From positions 25,421,583 to 25,485,582 of the forward strand of contig CM052359.1 of NCBI GenBank assembly GCA_028551475.1: a stretch of 64,000 nt of DNA. Reading direction: 5' to 3'. The notes beneath the pieces were generated by a model. That model was not told the DNA's origin, did not search any database, and saw only the letters and a program-made list of their open reading frames with translations. Source of the DNA: Casuarina equisetifolia (Eukaryota; Streptophyta; Magnoliopsida; Fagales; Casuarinaceae). The position numbers were made by a program, and so were the translations under genes. Numbering within the stretch: position 1 is the stretch's first letter; each line of letters opens with the position of its first letter. Positions 48,476 through 61,066 of the stretch are shown here, piece by piece.

Positions 48476-50870
48476 TTGCAAATGATTTTAAAAGTACTGA
48501 ATTGTCTCCCTATCCTGCCACTAAAAGATTAGAGGCGGATAAGATCGTCAATGGTATGGAGTTTGGCAAGCTCTGCTATGAGTTTGAGTGCATCAGTAGC
48601 CCTTCGGTGGAATCTACGGCAAGACAACTTGCTCGTGACATTCTTGAGCTTCGAGAAGGCGATCATTCTCTTGGAACCTATGCATTATCTGTTAGATACA
48701 GAGTATCGACAAGCTTTTAGGTTTTTATGTTTCAAAATCTTATGATCACTTTTTGTATTGCGTTATTCTTTCCGTTAAGATCACTATTCATTTAAGTAAT
48801 TTTTTTAATACCTGATGTTGAACTTAAATCTTTTCATGCAGAATCCTATCAAAAGGTTACTGGATGTGAGATACAAGAGACCACTATAAGCAACCAATGC
48901 TCTAAAAAACCCTACCATGGTAAGCTCTAGCATTGTGCATGTATCTAAGTTTATAAATCCAGTGCTATTATCTTGGCTTGAACTGTTTTTCTTTCCTTAT
49001 CTGAAATTAATCGGCGTTGAGCAATAGTTTGGCCTTTGATCCAATCTCACTGTAACCTTTTGTGGTTCCGTGGTTTGTAAGTTGTTGTGTGCAGCTTCTA
49101 CAATAACATTCTTTTTCTCCCTCCCTCGTCCTTGCACCCACACTCTTATGCACATCCTTGTGCTATGCTTTTGCTCTAGGCTGGACCTTGTACCTTGATT
49201 TCCCATATTTTCCTATCTTATATTTATGCATATGGAGTGCTTAACTTTTATCAATCCCACCTACTTCTTTCTAATCTAATCAGAACTTCACTAGAAATCA
49301 CTTTCTGGAAGGAAGAACCCAGTTAGGATATAAACCTTTCAAGTTAGTTTGAGCTTCTTGTAATTTTTTATGTTGTAATAGTTTATTAGGATTGGTAGAA
49401 CAATGAGGTTAAAAAGTATGGTTGTCATTATAATCATGGGTTTCTATGTAATTGTGGAACCAGGAAATCTCTTTTAGATGTAGTGGATTTTCCTAGTAGT
49501 ATTGGGTTAGGATTCTTATGTTTATGTGGAAATAGGTTTTCCTAGTAGTATTTGACTATAATTCCTTTAAGGTTTTTCTATAAATAGGAGAAGTATAGAA
49601 AAACCTAGTGGGCGAGTTGAAAGAGTCCCCATAGAGGGCTAATTGTTGGAGAGGACCCTTTTTGTGGATTTTAGTTAATGAGAGAATCCATAAGATACCT
49701 ATTTGAGGAAAGAGAATGTATGAGAAAAAAACTAATTAGAAAAAACTACAGGGAACGTAGGACATTATGATATTCCAAACCTTTTAAATCTGTTGTATTT
49801 AGGTGTATGCGTTCTTATATTTGTGTTTGATCTTTATTGGATGATGTGACTTGGTTGAATTCTCCCAACATAGTTTGTACAGGAAATGGTGATGTTATCA
49901 ACCAGTGTCTTAAGCATCCGTGGACAATCAAAGGGAAACCGAAATCTTTTCTTTCTGTTATGGGAGGAGATCTGGTAATAAGAGTTGATTCGCAATTCAC
50001 GCTCAACCAAAATAGTGGGCAAGTGATTGCGCATGAGGAATTCTGGGATTATCATCTTCTTCAGCAATTGCTCAGGCATTCTTTTGGACGTCACGACGTC
50101 TTTTTGCAACAACTGAGGCTGGAAAGGACTTGGCAGATGTTGTTAAGAACCTAGCAAGCCTTTTCTCCACAGAGAAAGAAGACGTGGAAATGTATCCAGA
50201 CCCCTCTGGTGATCCAACAAAGGTAAGTTAGCTTACCGTTTCTTCTCACCCATGCTTAAAGTTTACTCACAGAAAATATTAGTGTTCGAGATTCTGGTGT
50301 CTACATTAGATATGTAGTAAGCTTAGAAACCTGAAGTGCAGAAAATAAGGGACTGCTCCCCGCAGCTTAGCTTCTTTTTGGAAAAGAAGGAAACAATTGA
50401 AGATGTTTTTGAAAACTTCAGATATATTGAGAATAGACTCGCTAACATATCACAGAAAAGAGAACTACTAAAATTAGTGTACGCCTCATGATGCACTATG
50501 TATTTGATGTAGATCTCCAAAAGGATATTAGAATGTGCTGAGAAAAAATTTTGACAGGCAACTTTCTATTTTAGTACACTTGTGACAGCGGGTTGTAGTT
50601 GTTTGCAACGTTTTACCGTAGCCTCCACTTTCTATGGATAAGTTCATTTTTAAAGATATGCAGAAAATTTTGGTGGACCATAATTTCTATTGATAAGTGC
50701 ATTTTGATGGACTTGGAGGACTTTAGAAATGGTTGTTTTCTTTCATCGAACTTATTTCATCATTTGTATTGCTTCAGTTCTTTCAATGGAACGACAGCTT
50801 CCAGAGAGAAGCAAACCAAATTGCACTACATCTGGCAGTCGTGTACTTTGTGGCTCAACTTTGAGGACAG
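48476..50870 (+). pseudogene. DUF2358 pseudogene, unit B: exons 2-5, disabled
   Basis: Counterparts of the intact gene are exon 2 (48476-48702), exon 3 (48842-48919), exon 4 (49874-50222) and exon 5 (from 50778). Exon 1 and the promoter are missing; unit B homology starts at about 48403, in intron 1. The exon 2 acceptor is lost (CAG to TAA). Exon 3 has small deletions and a stop where the intact gene has Trp. Exon 4 is two bases short and frameshifted near GGGATTATCATC. Exon 5 has a stop before its last residues. Intron 3 carries a solo LTR that ends at the exon 4 acceptor. Not expected to give a functional protein. Confidence 0.92.
49384..49870 (+). mobile_element. Solo LTR (487 bp) with perfect TAGTT target duplication
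   Basis: It runs from TATTAGGATTGG (TG mutated to TA) to CTCCCAACA. TAGTT stands on both sides (49379-49383, 49871-49875). A promoter-like CTATAAATAGG lies at about 49580. Unit A lacks it at the matching place (about 32250). Family not assigned. Confidence 0.9.
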
Positions 50871-51247
50871 CCTTGTAAAATCATGCCCTGCGGACAATCC
50901 GCTTTCCCAATTGTGTAGTGCTTATGCTACTGGTGTTGCATATTGTTGTACAAATCGATCATGTATTGGAATGACACACTAGCTTTCAGGCGAATGGGTG
51001 ACATACTGAATGTAGGCCATGCTTCTACACTTTATGAACCTCATGAAGCAATTCAAAAGATCTAAAAATGATTCAACTGACAAGAATCCAAATATCAGAG
51101 GAAACTTATTGTACCTTTACTAGTTTTTTGCATTTATGAAATCACACTTTCATCAAGTTACAAGATTGGGGTTGCCATGGTTCGACTTCACCCTAAACAA
51201 TCTTACTCATAATTTATTGAATAACAAAGTAAAAGAACAATCCGTCT

Positions 51248-54200
51248 CTAGAGCAACAATTTATATGAAAAGTAATGCAGCATAGCTATTAGCAGTAACA
51301 AAATTACTGGAATTCTCCTAATAATCAGAGTTGAAGCTGAAGAAATATTCTGGGCCCCAGGTAAAGAAATATTGTGGGCGCCAACAGAATACACCGCTCC
51401 AGACTTATCCTTCACCATGATGCTTGAAGAGCCTAAATCCGAAAAGAGAGAGAGGGAAAAAAAGAAGGATGAATAAATGGAAGTCTCTAGATAAAATGAG
51501 TGTACATGCCTTCACTTGAAACTTTTGCAATACTATTTCCACTAAATTGTTTAAATTTTAATGTGGTTGGATACCTCTATTTTGTACATTCTTTTCTTCA
51601 TAAATAACAACTCCACTTCCTAGACTGAAAATTATTTTGTTATTTATTTTCTGTACCAACTTTTTTACTTACTTTTTCAAGGAGCTAGTTACTAAAAACT
51701 ATCTTCTTAAAGCAAAAGGGATTTTTTTCTTCTTTTCAAATCATTACTGAAACACGACGAAATTCAATAATTATATATCTCTTACAAGCAAGAGTACTTC
51801 CAACGGAGAGAAATATTCTTCGGTGTCAAATATAGGAGGCATGTAAAGCAATATTTTAAGATTCACTCAAAAAAAATTATATACAAGGGGAGAATATTGA
51901 TGTAGGACAACAATAATGTAAAAAGTGTATGTACTTTAGATGTTATGAATAAAACTTATATATTCATACAAAAAAATGATATAACATAAAGGTTTATGAA
52001 AGGGTCATAAACAAAACTAATAAATTAAAAACTAAGACATTAGGAAGTACTCACAGTTGTATTCGGTCCATCCAATTTCCTGATTTTCAAGATCATACAA
52101 AACTAGCTTATTTGAAAGCACCATATCTGCAATTACAAGAATAGGAGAATTTTTTTCAATTGAAAACAAATAATGCATACACATCGACAGCTATCATTTT
52201 CTTATTTTATTTTGTACAACATTGGAAAATCATTAGTCAAGTCACTTACTCTTAAAACTCATAATATAAAAATTAAGTATCTTTAAAAGAGAGTAAATGA
52301 AGAAATCTAAAGAAGAAATACTGTCGATTCCTAACTAGGGAAAGCTTTTGTTTGAGTTGACATCGTAGACAAAATGGAGTTGGGAAAGATTATTAAGAAG
52401 TTTGTCAAAATAAACAGGGAAGAAATTTGACTCTGAACTTAAAACATTTTGGGTGTGCAGTTATTTTCTGCAAGCAAGATGCTGTGTGCAACCACTTAAC
52501 AAGAGCTAGAATTCTAGACCTTAGTTATCAGAATTCTCATTTCATCAACCCTTGGCATAAACAGAAAACTACCATAGCCCTTGGCAGCAACATAATGAAG
52601 AAAATGGATCTAAATCTCACATGATATACTGCATATTCTAGATCCAAGAACAAAGTCAATAATGGATCAAACTTAATTCTAGATAGTACCTCCCAACTGA
52701 GCCATTTGAGGCATAGCACTTTGCTGCCAGCCGACACACCAATGATCATCCTGCAAAAGTTTGATGAAAGAATACTACAACTTAAAATGCACCTTGGAGA
52801 AAAATTTTAGGAAAAAAAGAGAAAAAGAAAAAAAAATAGCATTTAAAGCATATAAATAATTGGCAAAGTTAAAAGGTGAAAGAATAGTTCATTCTGTGCT
52901 CACTGCGTGGCTCCATACTTTGCTTAGTATATCTTTTAAATTGTATTGTATCACATTTGACAAGATAGGAATAAAAAAAGATTCAGCGATACAAGTCTAG
53001 ATAACTCAACCATTATTGCTAAAATCAAGAAAGATGTGAGAGGAAAGATTTCATCTACCGAAAGAGTTAAGCTTACAAATTGTAATAAATTTTTACAAGA
53101 GCTTTGGAATTTGTCAAGTGCAATATTTGAGCTTAGATAATGAAATTTTATAATCGAATAATCTTGTAAATTTTTTTACGGGTGATATATAATTTGACCT
53201 TTCACCAAAAAAAAAAAATTAGCAAAGTTGCTTCACATCAAAGGAAGAAAACTTGATTTCATACAACTTCAATTTAGTCCAGCTATTACGAAACAGAAAA
53301 TAAAAAATAACTGTAACTCACAAGTTAGGGTATTGAGGAAAAGATTACAACATTACAACATTCCATGACCAAAGATTTCGATAAGATTCTCAAAGTACTG
53401 TGTCTAAGATCACCACGGAACTGTTTCCTTAACAAGTGATTTTGTCAAATAAAACACTCAAAGCTGAAGGTAGGAAGTGAACTTGGTATGCTTCAGATGA
53501 TATAGATAATTGCAAAACATTTATTCATCTTTGTTTGATGAATGTAAGCGCATGTGCATGACATTTTGATGAATAACGTAACTGCTGCATTGCATTAAAC
53601 GAAAAGAAGAAGAAGAAGAAGAAGATTCCTAGTATTATACTTCTAACATTTCAAAACTACACATGTAGGTATGATCTAGAATTTAAATAGAACTGCACTT
53701 AGAGCAACGTATCTCTAGAAATTAGCGCGGTCAGTTTACCTGGTAATTGAAATATAACCATCCAAAAAATTTACTAAAAAAAGTCAAACTAAGCAAGTAA
53801 CAATCCTAAAATCCGGGCCATTCATAGTTATTTTATTAGAGCATGAGTTCAACAACAGGAGGCAAAGAAAAGCAGAAGAACTTAAGCATTCTAGATAAGT
53901 ATAATGTCAGCATCGTCAAATACAATTGAATATGTGAGGATTTTAAATATAATCTTAAGACTTACTTTTTTGTCATGATCCTGGAATAAATAATCGTGAG
54001 GATAAACTGTTAAAGAAAGGAAACCAGAAAAATAAAGTGTCACCACTGGAAATCCATCATCGACGCTGCATTATATAGGCCAAGAGAATGTTAGAGTTTT
54101 CTCTACAAAAGCTTGGATCATAAAAGTTGAAATAATTTTGAGTTATTTATTCTCAATGCATTTGAGGTCATAATGTGCAACAAATTGAGATCTAACTTGT

Positions 54201-57200
54201 GACTATATGAATCATGTTACATAAGTTATTAAGATCTTTCTAATGAGCTCCCCTCATTAAAGGTGTCAAACAAATGCAACACAAAAACTATTTGAAAGAT
54301 GAAAGAATGATTAACACAAATATCATAAGGGGAGAAATATAAGATAAAAGAAAAGGAATTTGAATATTACAACATTCTACAGGTCCCAAAATACTTAAAA
54401 TTTGTCTCATTTACACAAATAAAATCGAGATAAGTCTTTTCATTTGTCACCTAATAGTTTATATTGTAGAAATTGAACTTTTACTTAACCCTTATACATT
54501 GAAGCAAAAATAAAAGCTAAATCTTTTTAGTCCTAAAATCAAAACCATCAATGAGTAGCTATACTTGAAGCCTTACTTTCCACTATATGCAAAGCAAGTG
54601 TCTGAATTATCTATTGGCACTTTAGGATGTCCAAACTTTATCTGAAAAACAAAAGGAAATCCAAATAAAAACAAATAATATGATGTATAACTCTAAAATG
54701 ACTGTCAAAGCATTAAAAGTTAGAGACAAAATATTGTGTACCTTATCCAATAGTGCATTATAAATTTCATCTGGAAAATAAGCCAATGTTGCACCATTAT
54801 CAATTACAACTCCATTTGGAAGTTCACTTCTAAGTGAACCTAAAGGAAGTTTTAGAAGGTCACCGCCCACCTCAATATTTGTCAACATAACATTGTAATG
54901 GTCCCTAAGATTGTAGATTAAAGAACAGAATTATGACAAATTCACAAGCCAACAGCTAACTTGACAAGGAAACCAAGATTTGAAGTCATAATTTAAAGAA
55001 ATTAAGACAACCCTTGCCAAAAAAAGGTGGGGGAAATTAAACTTAATGCTAAAGTAAGCTCTATAATTATCTTGATGATTTAGGTTCCTAACATCAACAC
55101 TAGAAAAGGTGTACAACCATATATTTTAATGTAAGAGACCTGGTGAAGACTTCTTTGGTCTTTTTTTCATGCATTAGACTCCATAATATCCTCAATGAAT
55201 GTAAGACTTCCTTTATGTTTTACACCATGGGTTAAGTACAAGATCTTGTTCCACAATAGAAAATACTCTATAACTTGCAATAACAAACAATGCTTTAAAT
55301 GTTAATCCCTCCTTTTCTTAAGAGATCAAGCTTTACATTCTAGAAATAACACCATCTAGATCCCTGTCTTGCTTTTGTACAATGTACAATACGGAAATTT
55401 TAACTTAATGCAAGGTGTTAAACATTTAAGTTATTTACACCTTAGAAAATAGTTAATGTTGTGTAGAGGCACCTTGATTGTTTAGGACCAAGAGAATATC
55501 TTGTTCAACTAGTTTGAGTTAGATAACCAAATCCATAGTCCGGCACTAAAGAATTGCAAACATGTCAACTTGTAATTCAAGTCCTTGAAATGTAGACCAT
55601 AAGCACTTGTCCAACCCATTAAGAGGTTTGCTAAGAAAAAAACTATGAAGTTAACATTTTCTATAGTATGTGATTTCTCAATGCCTTGATAAAGTGCAAG
55701 GCATAATGTCATGAGCCTAGATTTCATCATAAAAGATCAACTTAATAGGAGAGTCAAATTTTCTTATATGGTCAGATTATTCTGCTAGCCTTCCTAATAT
55801 GAGAGAAAAAAGTTTATTACTTTCTCACCTACCTAAATCTATGTCATCCTTAACATAGGTAGGAACCCCTACTTGCTTCACACTAAGGGCCCTCCTACTA
55901 CCTACTCCACACTAAAGGGTAGTAATAACAAGCATCATTAGATGCACCCATTGCTTACCCCACACTAAGATATAATAGTCATAAGTCATTGGGTTGGGTC
56001 ATGATTTGACTTTGATATCACTTTTCATATGACTAAGTTTCATCCTAAAAGCTCAACTCAATGGGAAGAATAGTCTAATCTTTTTATATGACCAAATCAT
56101 CCTACTTGCTATCTTAAAGTGAGAGAAAGAAATTCATAAGAATAAGGCCTACGATGCATTCCCTTGTCTATTACATTAACAAGCTGATTCAACTTCCCTT
56201 TATGGATTCCCTATGTGGAGACTCATTCCTACTTGCCTAATTTTGCAAATGCACCCATCAACTAAGTTTAATTTCTTTTCTTGATACTTCATGGCATCTC
56301 AAAAAACTTTTTCACTAAAAAGCTAAAGTTTCTAAAGACTCAATATTTTTATAAAACTAATGTTGTTCTGATCATATTATGTTTACTGTTGTTAATAACT
56401 ATAAGTAGTGTGGTACTTTCTAACTCTCTTACATTAAAATTGTGAGTTTTGTAAGTGAGATAAAGGGAAGACTATATATCTAAAACATGGGAACCAACAA
56501 GGTCAGAATTATTGGTTTTAGTATAATATTATTAAATCTATTTTCTTCTTCAATTAGACTTTTTTCATGAGGAAAAAATAAAGCTTTGAATTGGAATGAT
56601 AAACATTGCCTAAAGTTTGAATTTTTTCACTAGCAACGACTTGAATTATTAATAAATTCTCTACAAAATAGATACATGGAGGTTAATGATAAAATACTTC
56701 TCACTTCACTTCTCATAATCTAAAATTTCTTGATAATCTCTCCGCTTCCAACTATTTGCACAAGATACAGTTCACATTAAAATGAGCAACTGAATAACGT
56801 CTACGTAATCAATGGAAAGAAAACCTTCGTATCCCAAAACAGCTCCAGAATAAAAGGCAGTGGAAAACATATTAGATAAGAAGTAAAGACAATCTAAGAC
56901 TAAGACAACCTGAAATCCATGGTCAATTGGCATGTCATCAAAGAAACGCTTAGAAATCAAAAATAAAATAAAAAATATCTCAAAGCATGAACAGTACCAA
57001 TCATTGTACCAAAAAAATAATGTGATAGCAATACTTACTGATGTGGTACCAAAGTAGTTCTTTTCACTTTTGGGTCCAGCACTTGCCCAATAGCAAAGAT
57101 TCCACCTCCATTTACACTATCCAAGCAATGTGCAAACACGTTTTGCACCTCTCCCGAAGAAGCTAGCTGTGAAATCATGGATGATTTTACTAGTCCAAAA

Positions 57201-58873
57201 CCAATTATCCCATCAACCGCTTCTGGGTCTGGGTTAAGGTTCCCGGTTTGTGAAGTTCCACATCTTCTCAAGAAGGGATGTTTCAATGGACAGAAAGAGT
57301 CAGACAAGTGTAGCTAGTTCTAACTGAAGAAATCACATTAGAACGGGAAAGAAATCCTCCACAGAGTTGTTGGTTTAAAACTTGTGATAGATGCCCGTAA
57401 AAAACATCCAGGAAGGAAATAAAAAGATTTCTAAGACGCACTTGTGATAAATGCTGAAAAACAGAGGATATTGATAATAAGTACTAATAGGTACGTCGCC
57501 CTAAATAGCAAAAGGACCTATATCTATAGTTTCGAGTTCGGTGTATCGATGCAAGCCGTAGATTATGCTATATGACGTTCTCTATCATTATAGCATAGAA
57601 GCGAAATACAACTCACCCAAATATTACACTAACATTTGTTTGTGCTGTCTGCAAATTTTCAGTGACTTTCTCCAGTTGAATATTATCCTGTACAAAGTAC
57701 CCCGAAGTTGTGCTCCCATCTGCATAATGAACGCTATATCGGCAACCAGGAGAGCAACCCAGAGATTGGTTACCCTGTAGCGTGCAAAAATCTTGATCAC
57801 ATGTAACTATACTTGAGGTAGAGGAGCTCTTTACGTCATATAGCCTCAGTTCAACCTGTGGTAGATTACTCATAATAAAATCGTTTTCTCCAACAAATAC
57901 TTATAATAATATGGGAAAATTGATATAACATTCATATGAGGAAATACACATCAAAATGTTAATGCTAAGTATCTCCGTATGTTTCTGTACATTAATTCTT
58001 CTCAATGCAAACTTATCTTCTTACCCCAAAAAAAAGAAGTTAATAGTTTTTCTCCAAAATAAATTGAGACTCAATTCAAGATGTAAAGATAGAGATGCAT
58101 ACACCGGGTTCACTTTTCTTCGTACAATCGGTGCAGCCAACGCAATTTACCCATAGAATGTCACTTCCTGTGTCAACTTGCACATAAAATTCCTTTGACG
58201 GAGAGCCGATCCCAATTTTTGCGAAGTATAGACTGCAGCAATCAAGTAAATCGTAAAAGAATCCGTGCGTACTATGAGAATAAGGCCTTCTTTTCTGCTC
58301 GATGATATTAAAAAATGCGATGGTAATTGCAAAGTTATGAAGAAAAAGATGGTACTAACAAAGAATGTTTTGACTCAAAAAGAAGCCCATACTGCTAACG
58401 TTAAAGAAAAATAGAAAGTAAATATTACATTCGACTAAGGAATAAATGATAACCCACTTTCATCAGTTGAAATTGGCAATTGTTAATGCTAAAATCAATA
58501 GTTCTAGATATAGAAAAAAGAAAGAATAAACAGAGAATACTGTTAAATATATTATAGCACACAAACGTACTACATTTGAACAACTCAAATGAATTTTACG
58601 TATCATGACCAAAGAACACAAAGAAAGACCAAGCAACCAAGAATCACACCCATCTTGCCAAAGCAGACCACCTAATTCCAGATCCACACCGAAGAGCAAT
58701 CTACGATGGCGGCGCTCGTCATGGGCTTTCCAAGCACTCAAGTTCCGTTCCGTGCCTTTAAACTTGTGGTGCACTGGGAAGACTGAGCTGCCTTTAACCA
58801 CATCGACGGCAAGGAAAGCAGCTGAACAAGCCAGAATCAGCCACGCCAAACGTGCCATCCACGTGGGATACAT
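51248..58873 (-). CDS. AP-B: A39-type aspartic protease paralogue, open frame, 10 exons, 487 aa, altered second active-site motif
   Basis: Exons: 58873-58650, 58232-58103, 57855-57617, 57263-57039, 54904-54742, 54641-54577, 54065-53966, 52750-52690, 52126-52055, 51432-51248 (1464 bp). All splice sites are GT/AG and all phases match AP-A. The signal peptide, DTGS (95-98) and the flap Tyr (in YADGS) are kept. The second motif, DSGT in AP-A, reads DNGA (308-311). The Asp stays, but the Ser is Asn and the Thr is Ala. Exon 6 is 3 bp longer and exon 8 is 9 bp shorter than in AP-A. Exon 10 has an in-frame 24-bp duplication (a second copy of the NIS motif) and a tail four residues longer. No stop or frameshift is present. 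A LINE tail lies in intron 7. Confidence 0.9.
52871..53217 (+). mobile_element. LINE 3' fragment in AP-B intron 7, with 12-bp target duplication
   Basis: It matches the end of the LINE at 41400-41951, including the terminal A run. It is flanked by ATTGGCAAAGTT (52859-52870) and ATTAGCAAAGTT (53218-53229), with one difference. AP-A has one copy of this target at about 35290, so the insertion came after the duplication. It is antisense to AP-B. Confidence 0.92.
53604..53622. repeat. (GAA)n microsatellite
   Basis: About six GAA triplets in an AP-B intron. AP-A has an A run at the matching place. Confidence 0.75.
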
Positions 58874-59005
58874 CCGCAGCTTGCCCAAGTGCAAAGAAGG
58901 GGGCAGGTTAACAAGGGAGGAAGCAAACGTTGAAAACTGAGTGAAAAGAGGAGCTAAAGCTGAGAAAGAGACCGGAAATTGCAACGTCGGAGTTTTACAC
59001 GTCTT

Positions 59006-59013
59006 GTTTTATA
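59006..59013 (-). promoter_or_regulatory. Likely TATA box of AP-B
   Basis: TATAAAAC on the minus strand, about 135 bp before the start codon, in the same setting as in AP-A. Confidence 0.6.
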
Positions 59014-59459
59014 GGGTTCCCAACGTTGGAAATAACGTCTGTTTTTTAGGTTTGCTCTCTTGGTTTTGGAAATGGGTTTTCTCTTTCTCTCTCAACATGA
59101 ATGGTCTGCTTATTTCTTATTGGCTCCTTCTTTGTGCGTCTCCTTCTTTGGTTCCATTAGTCTGTCACATCTTCCTTCTCTCTAGTCCTTTTCCTTGGTT
59201 CCGTCCGCCTCTTGTTTACTTTATTTGACTGCTTGTCACTGTAGAATCCCTTCGCATGGAATAAGAGCAAGGTAGAAGTTTGTCCTTCTTCGGTGAGGAT
59301 GCTTGACTTACGTTTATAAATTCAAGAATGACAGACTTACAGTACGTTGAGCTCTAAACGTTCTACTATTATACTTCTCTGATCCCAAAGTTCAAAAGAA
59401 AAAGAAAAGGGAGGAAAGAACGAGTATGGTGGAATCTTGGACAAATCGAACAAATCTTT

Positions 59460-60261
59460 TATTTTTGCCAATATAATTGTGATGTCAATTATTTTATTCT
59501 GACATTCTCTTTTATTGTATTCAACCCATATATAGTTAACGTAAACTGAAAAAAATATTTTAAAAACTTTTATAATTAATTCTCTTTATTAGTTACTTTA
59601 ATTATCTATTGAAGCTCTTCATCTCATTCTTTAATATTACATCGGACTCTATTATAAGTAAAGATAGTTTCCAAATTATCATTGTTTATGTATATTCAAA
59701 AAAAAAATGACTTCTATCTAAGTTAGATGTCTAAGTTATTGTAACTTTCTATCTTCCTTCAATTAAGCTAAATCTGTAGTCATATTTAACAAATGAATGG
59801 TGCAACGCTTAGTGGGTTCAGTTTGAAAACACCTCCTTTTTCTCTCTTTTTTTTTTTCCCCTCTCTTCCTTTACGCTATAACATCCTACAGATGAGGCCG
59901 GCCTTGTCCAGAGAAACAAGAAGGCTCTTTCGTTGCATTGGACGGCGACACGTCTATCTGACAGTAGGGAAATGGCAAACCAAAACTGCTTCTTTGTTTT
60001 TCATGTTTCTATCTTTGTTTCTTTCTCTGGCAACCCATCTTTTGGCTTACTTTCACCAATGAAAACTTTCGTCTGATCTACAAAACTTAGTTTATTTGGT
60101 GTCGTGGAGGAACTGACATCGTTGTTGCGCGTACTTTCACCGGACAACTCTAGAAAAAGACAATACGCTATTCATACGTACTCCCGAGCTCCTTCCTGTA
60201 CCTTTTTGAGTATTTCGATTTTTCGCCTACAAAATATCGTGCATCGATGTTGTTTGTAGAT
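59460..60261. repeat. Unit B copy of the AP upstream flank
   Basis: It aligns with about 42820-43735 of unit A (shared CTTCTATCTAAGTTAGATGT and GATGAGGCCGGCCTTGTCCA). Unit B lacks the LINE and minisatellite-like insertions present in unit A at 41.4-42.7 kb. No gene is recognised. Confidence 0.65.
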
Positions 60262-60524
60262 CCTTACCCAATGTGGGACTAGATATTTTAACACTCCAAC
60301 ACTCCCCGCAGCCTCACGTTGGGTGCGGTAATATGTGGGACCAGTCTAGAGAGACCACACCAAGATAAACAAGACACAGGACCGGCTCTGATATTATATT
60401 AGAAATTAAAGAGTCCAACTAAAATACAGATTTGTGCAATAGTGGGTTACCGGCGGAAACTTATAAGGTCAAGCTCTCTTGTCGCCTTACCCAATGTGAA
60501 ACTGGATATTTTAACACTCCAACA
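60262..60524 (-). mobile_element. TRIM element, minus strand, one full LTR and one truncated LTR
   Basis: The full 128-bp LTR is 60397-60524, the internal region is 60302-60396 with a mutated primer site (TAATATCAGAGCC), and about 40 bp of the other LTR remains at 60262-60301. It is the same family as the array at 13093-13892. In unit A the matching site has about 120 bp of other sequence (about 43735-43855), so the insertion came with, or was followed by, a local deletion. Confidence 0.88.
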
Positions 60525-61066
60525 AGTTTCTTAGCAAATTATCCATCACACAAACTTAAGGGCAATATTAATTGTATTAGAAGTTTTCTTACATAATGAT
60601 GTGAAAGCATCGTAATTCTCGGTACTAGCAACTCGGGCTTTGTAGTTTTCGGCAGTTACTTAGGTCTTTGGTACCAATTAATGTTAAAATCAAGAGGCTA
60701 CAAACTTATGCATGTTTTTCCTTATAAAACCCAAAACCGGAAAATGACACAGTATCTTCTTCCATGGGAAAAGGTACAACCATCATGTATGTGGCAGCGC
60801 AAAACCCAATATGATAGAAGCATTTGCATCCTGTTTGTACTCGTCTTCATACACTTGAAAGATACTTGAAACTTCCTACTTGTAATAATGTATTGTTTCT
60901 ATTCACTCAAAGAACGTAGTACCTTTCCCTCACACCCGAAAAGAAGAGAATGGTTGGGCACCGGGGGCTTGGGAAAGAATGAATACATAAAGATTATTAC
61001 AAGCATAAATGTCTCACAATTTGAGTTACAACAAAATAAATGAACAATCTCACTTGTAGCAAGAAT

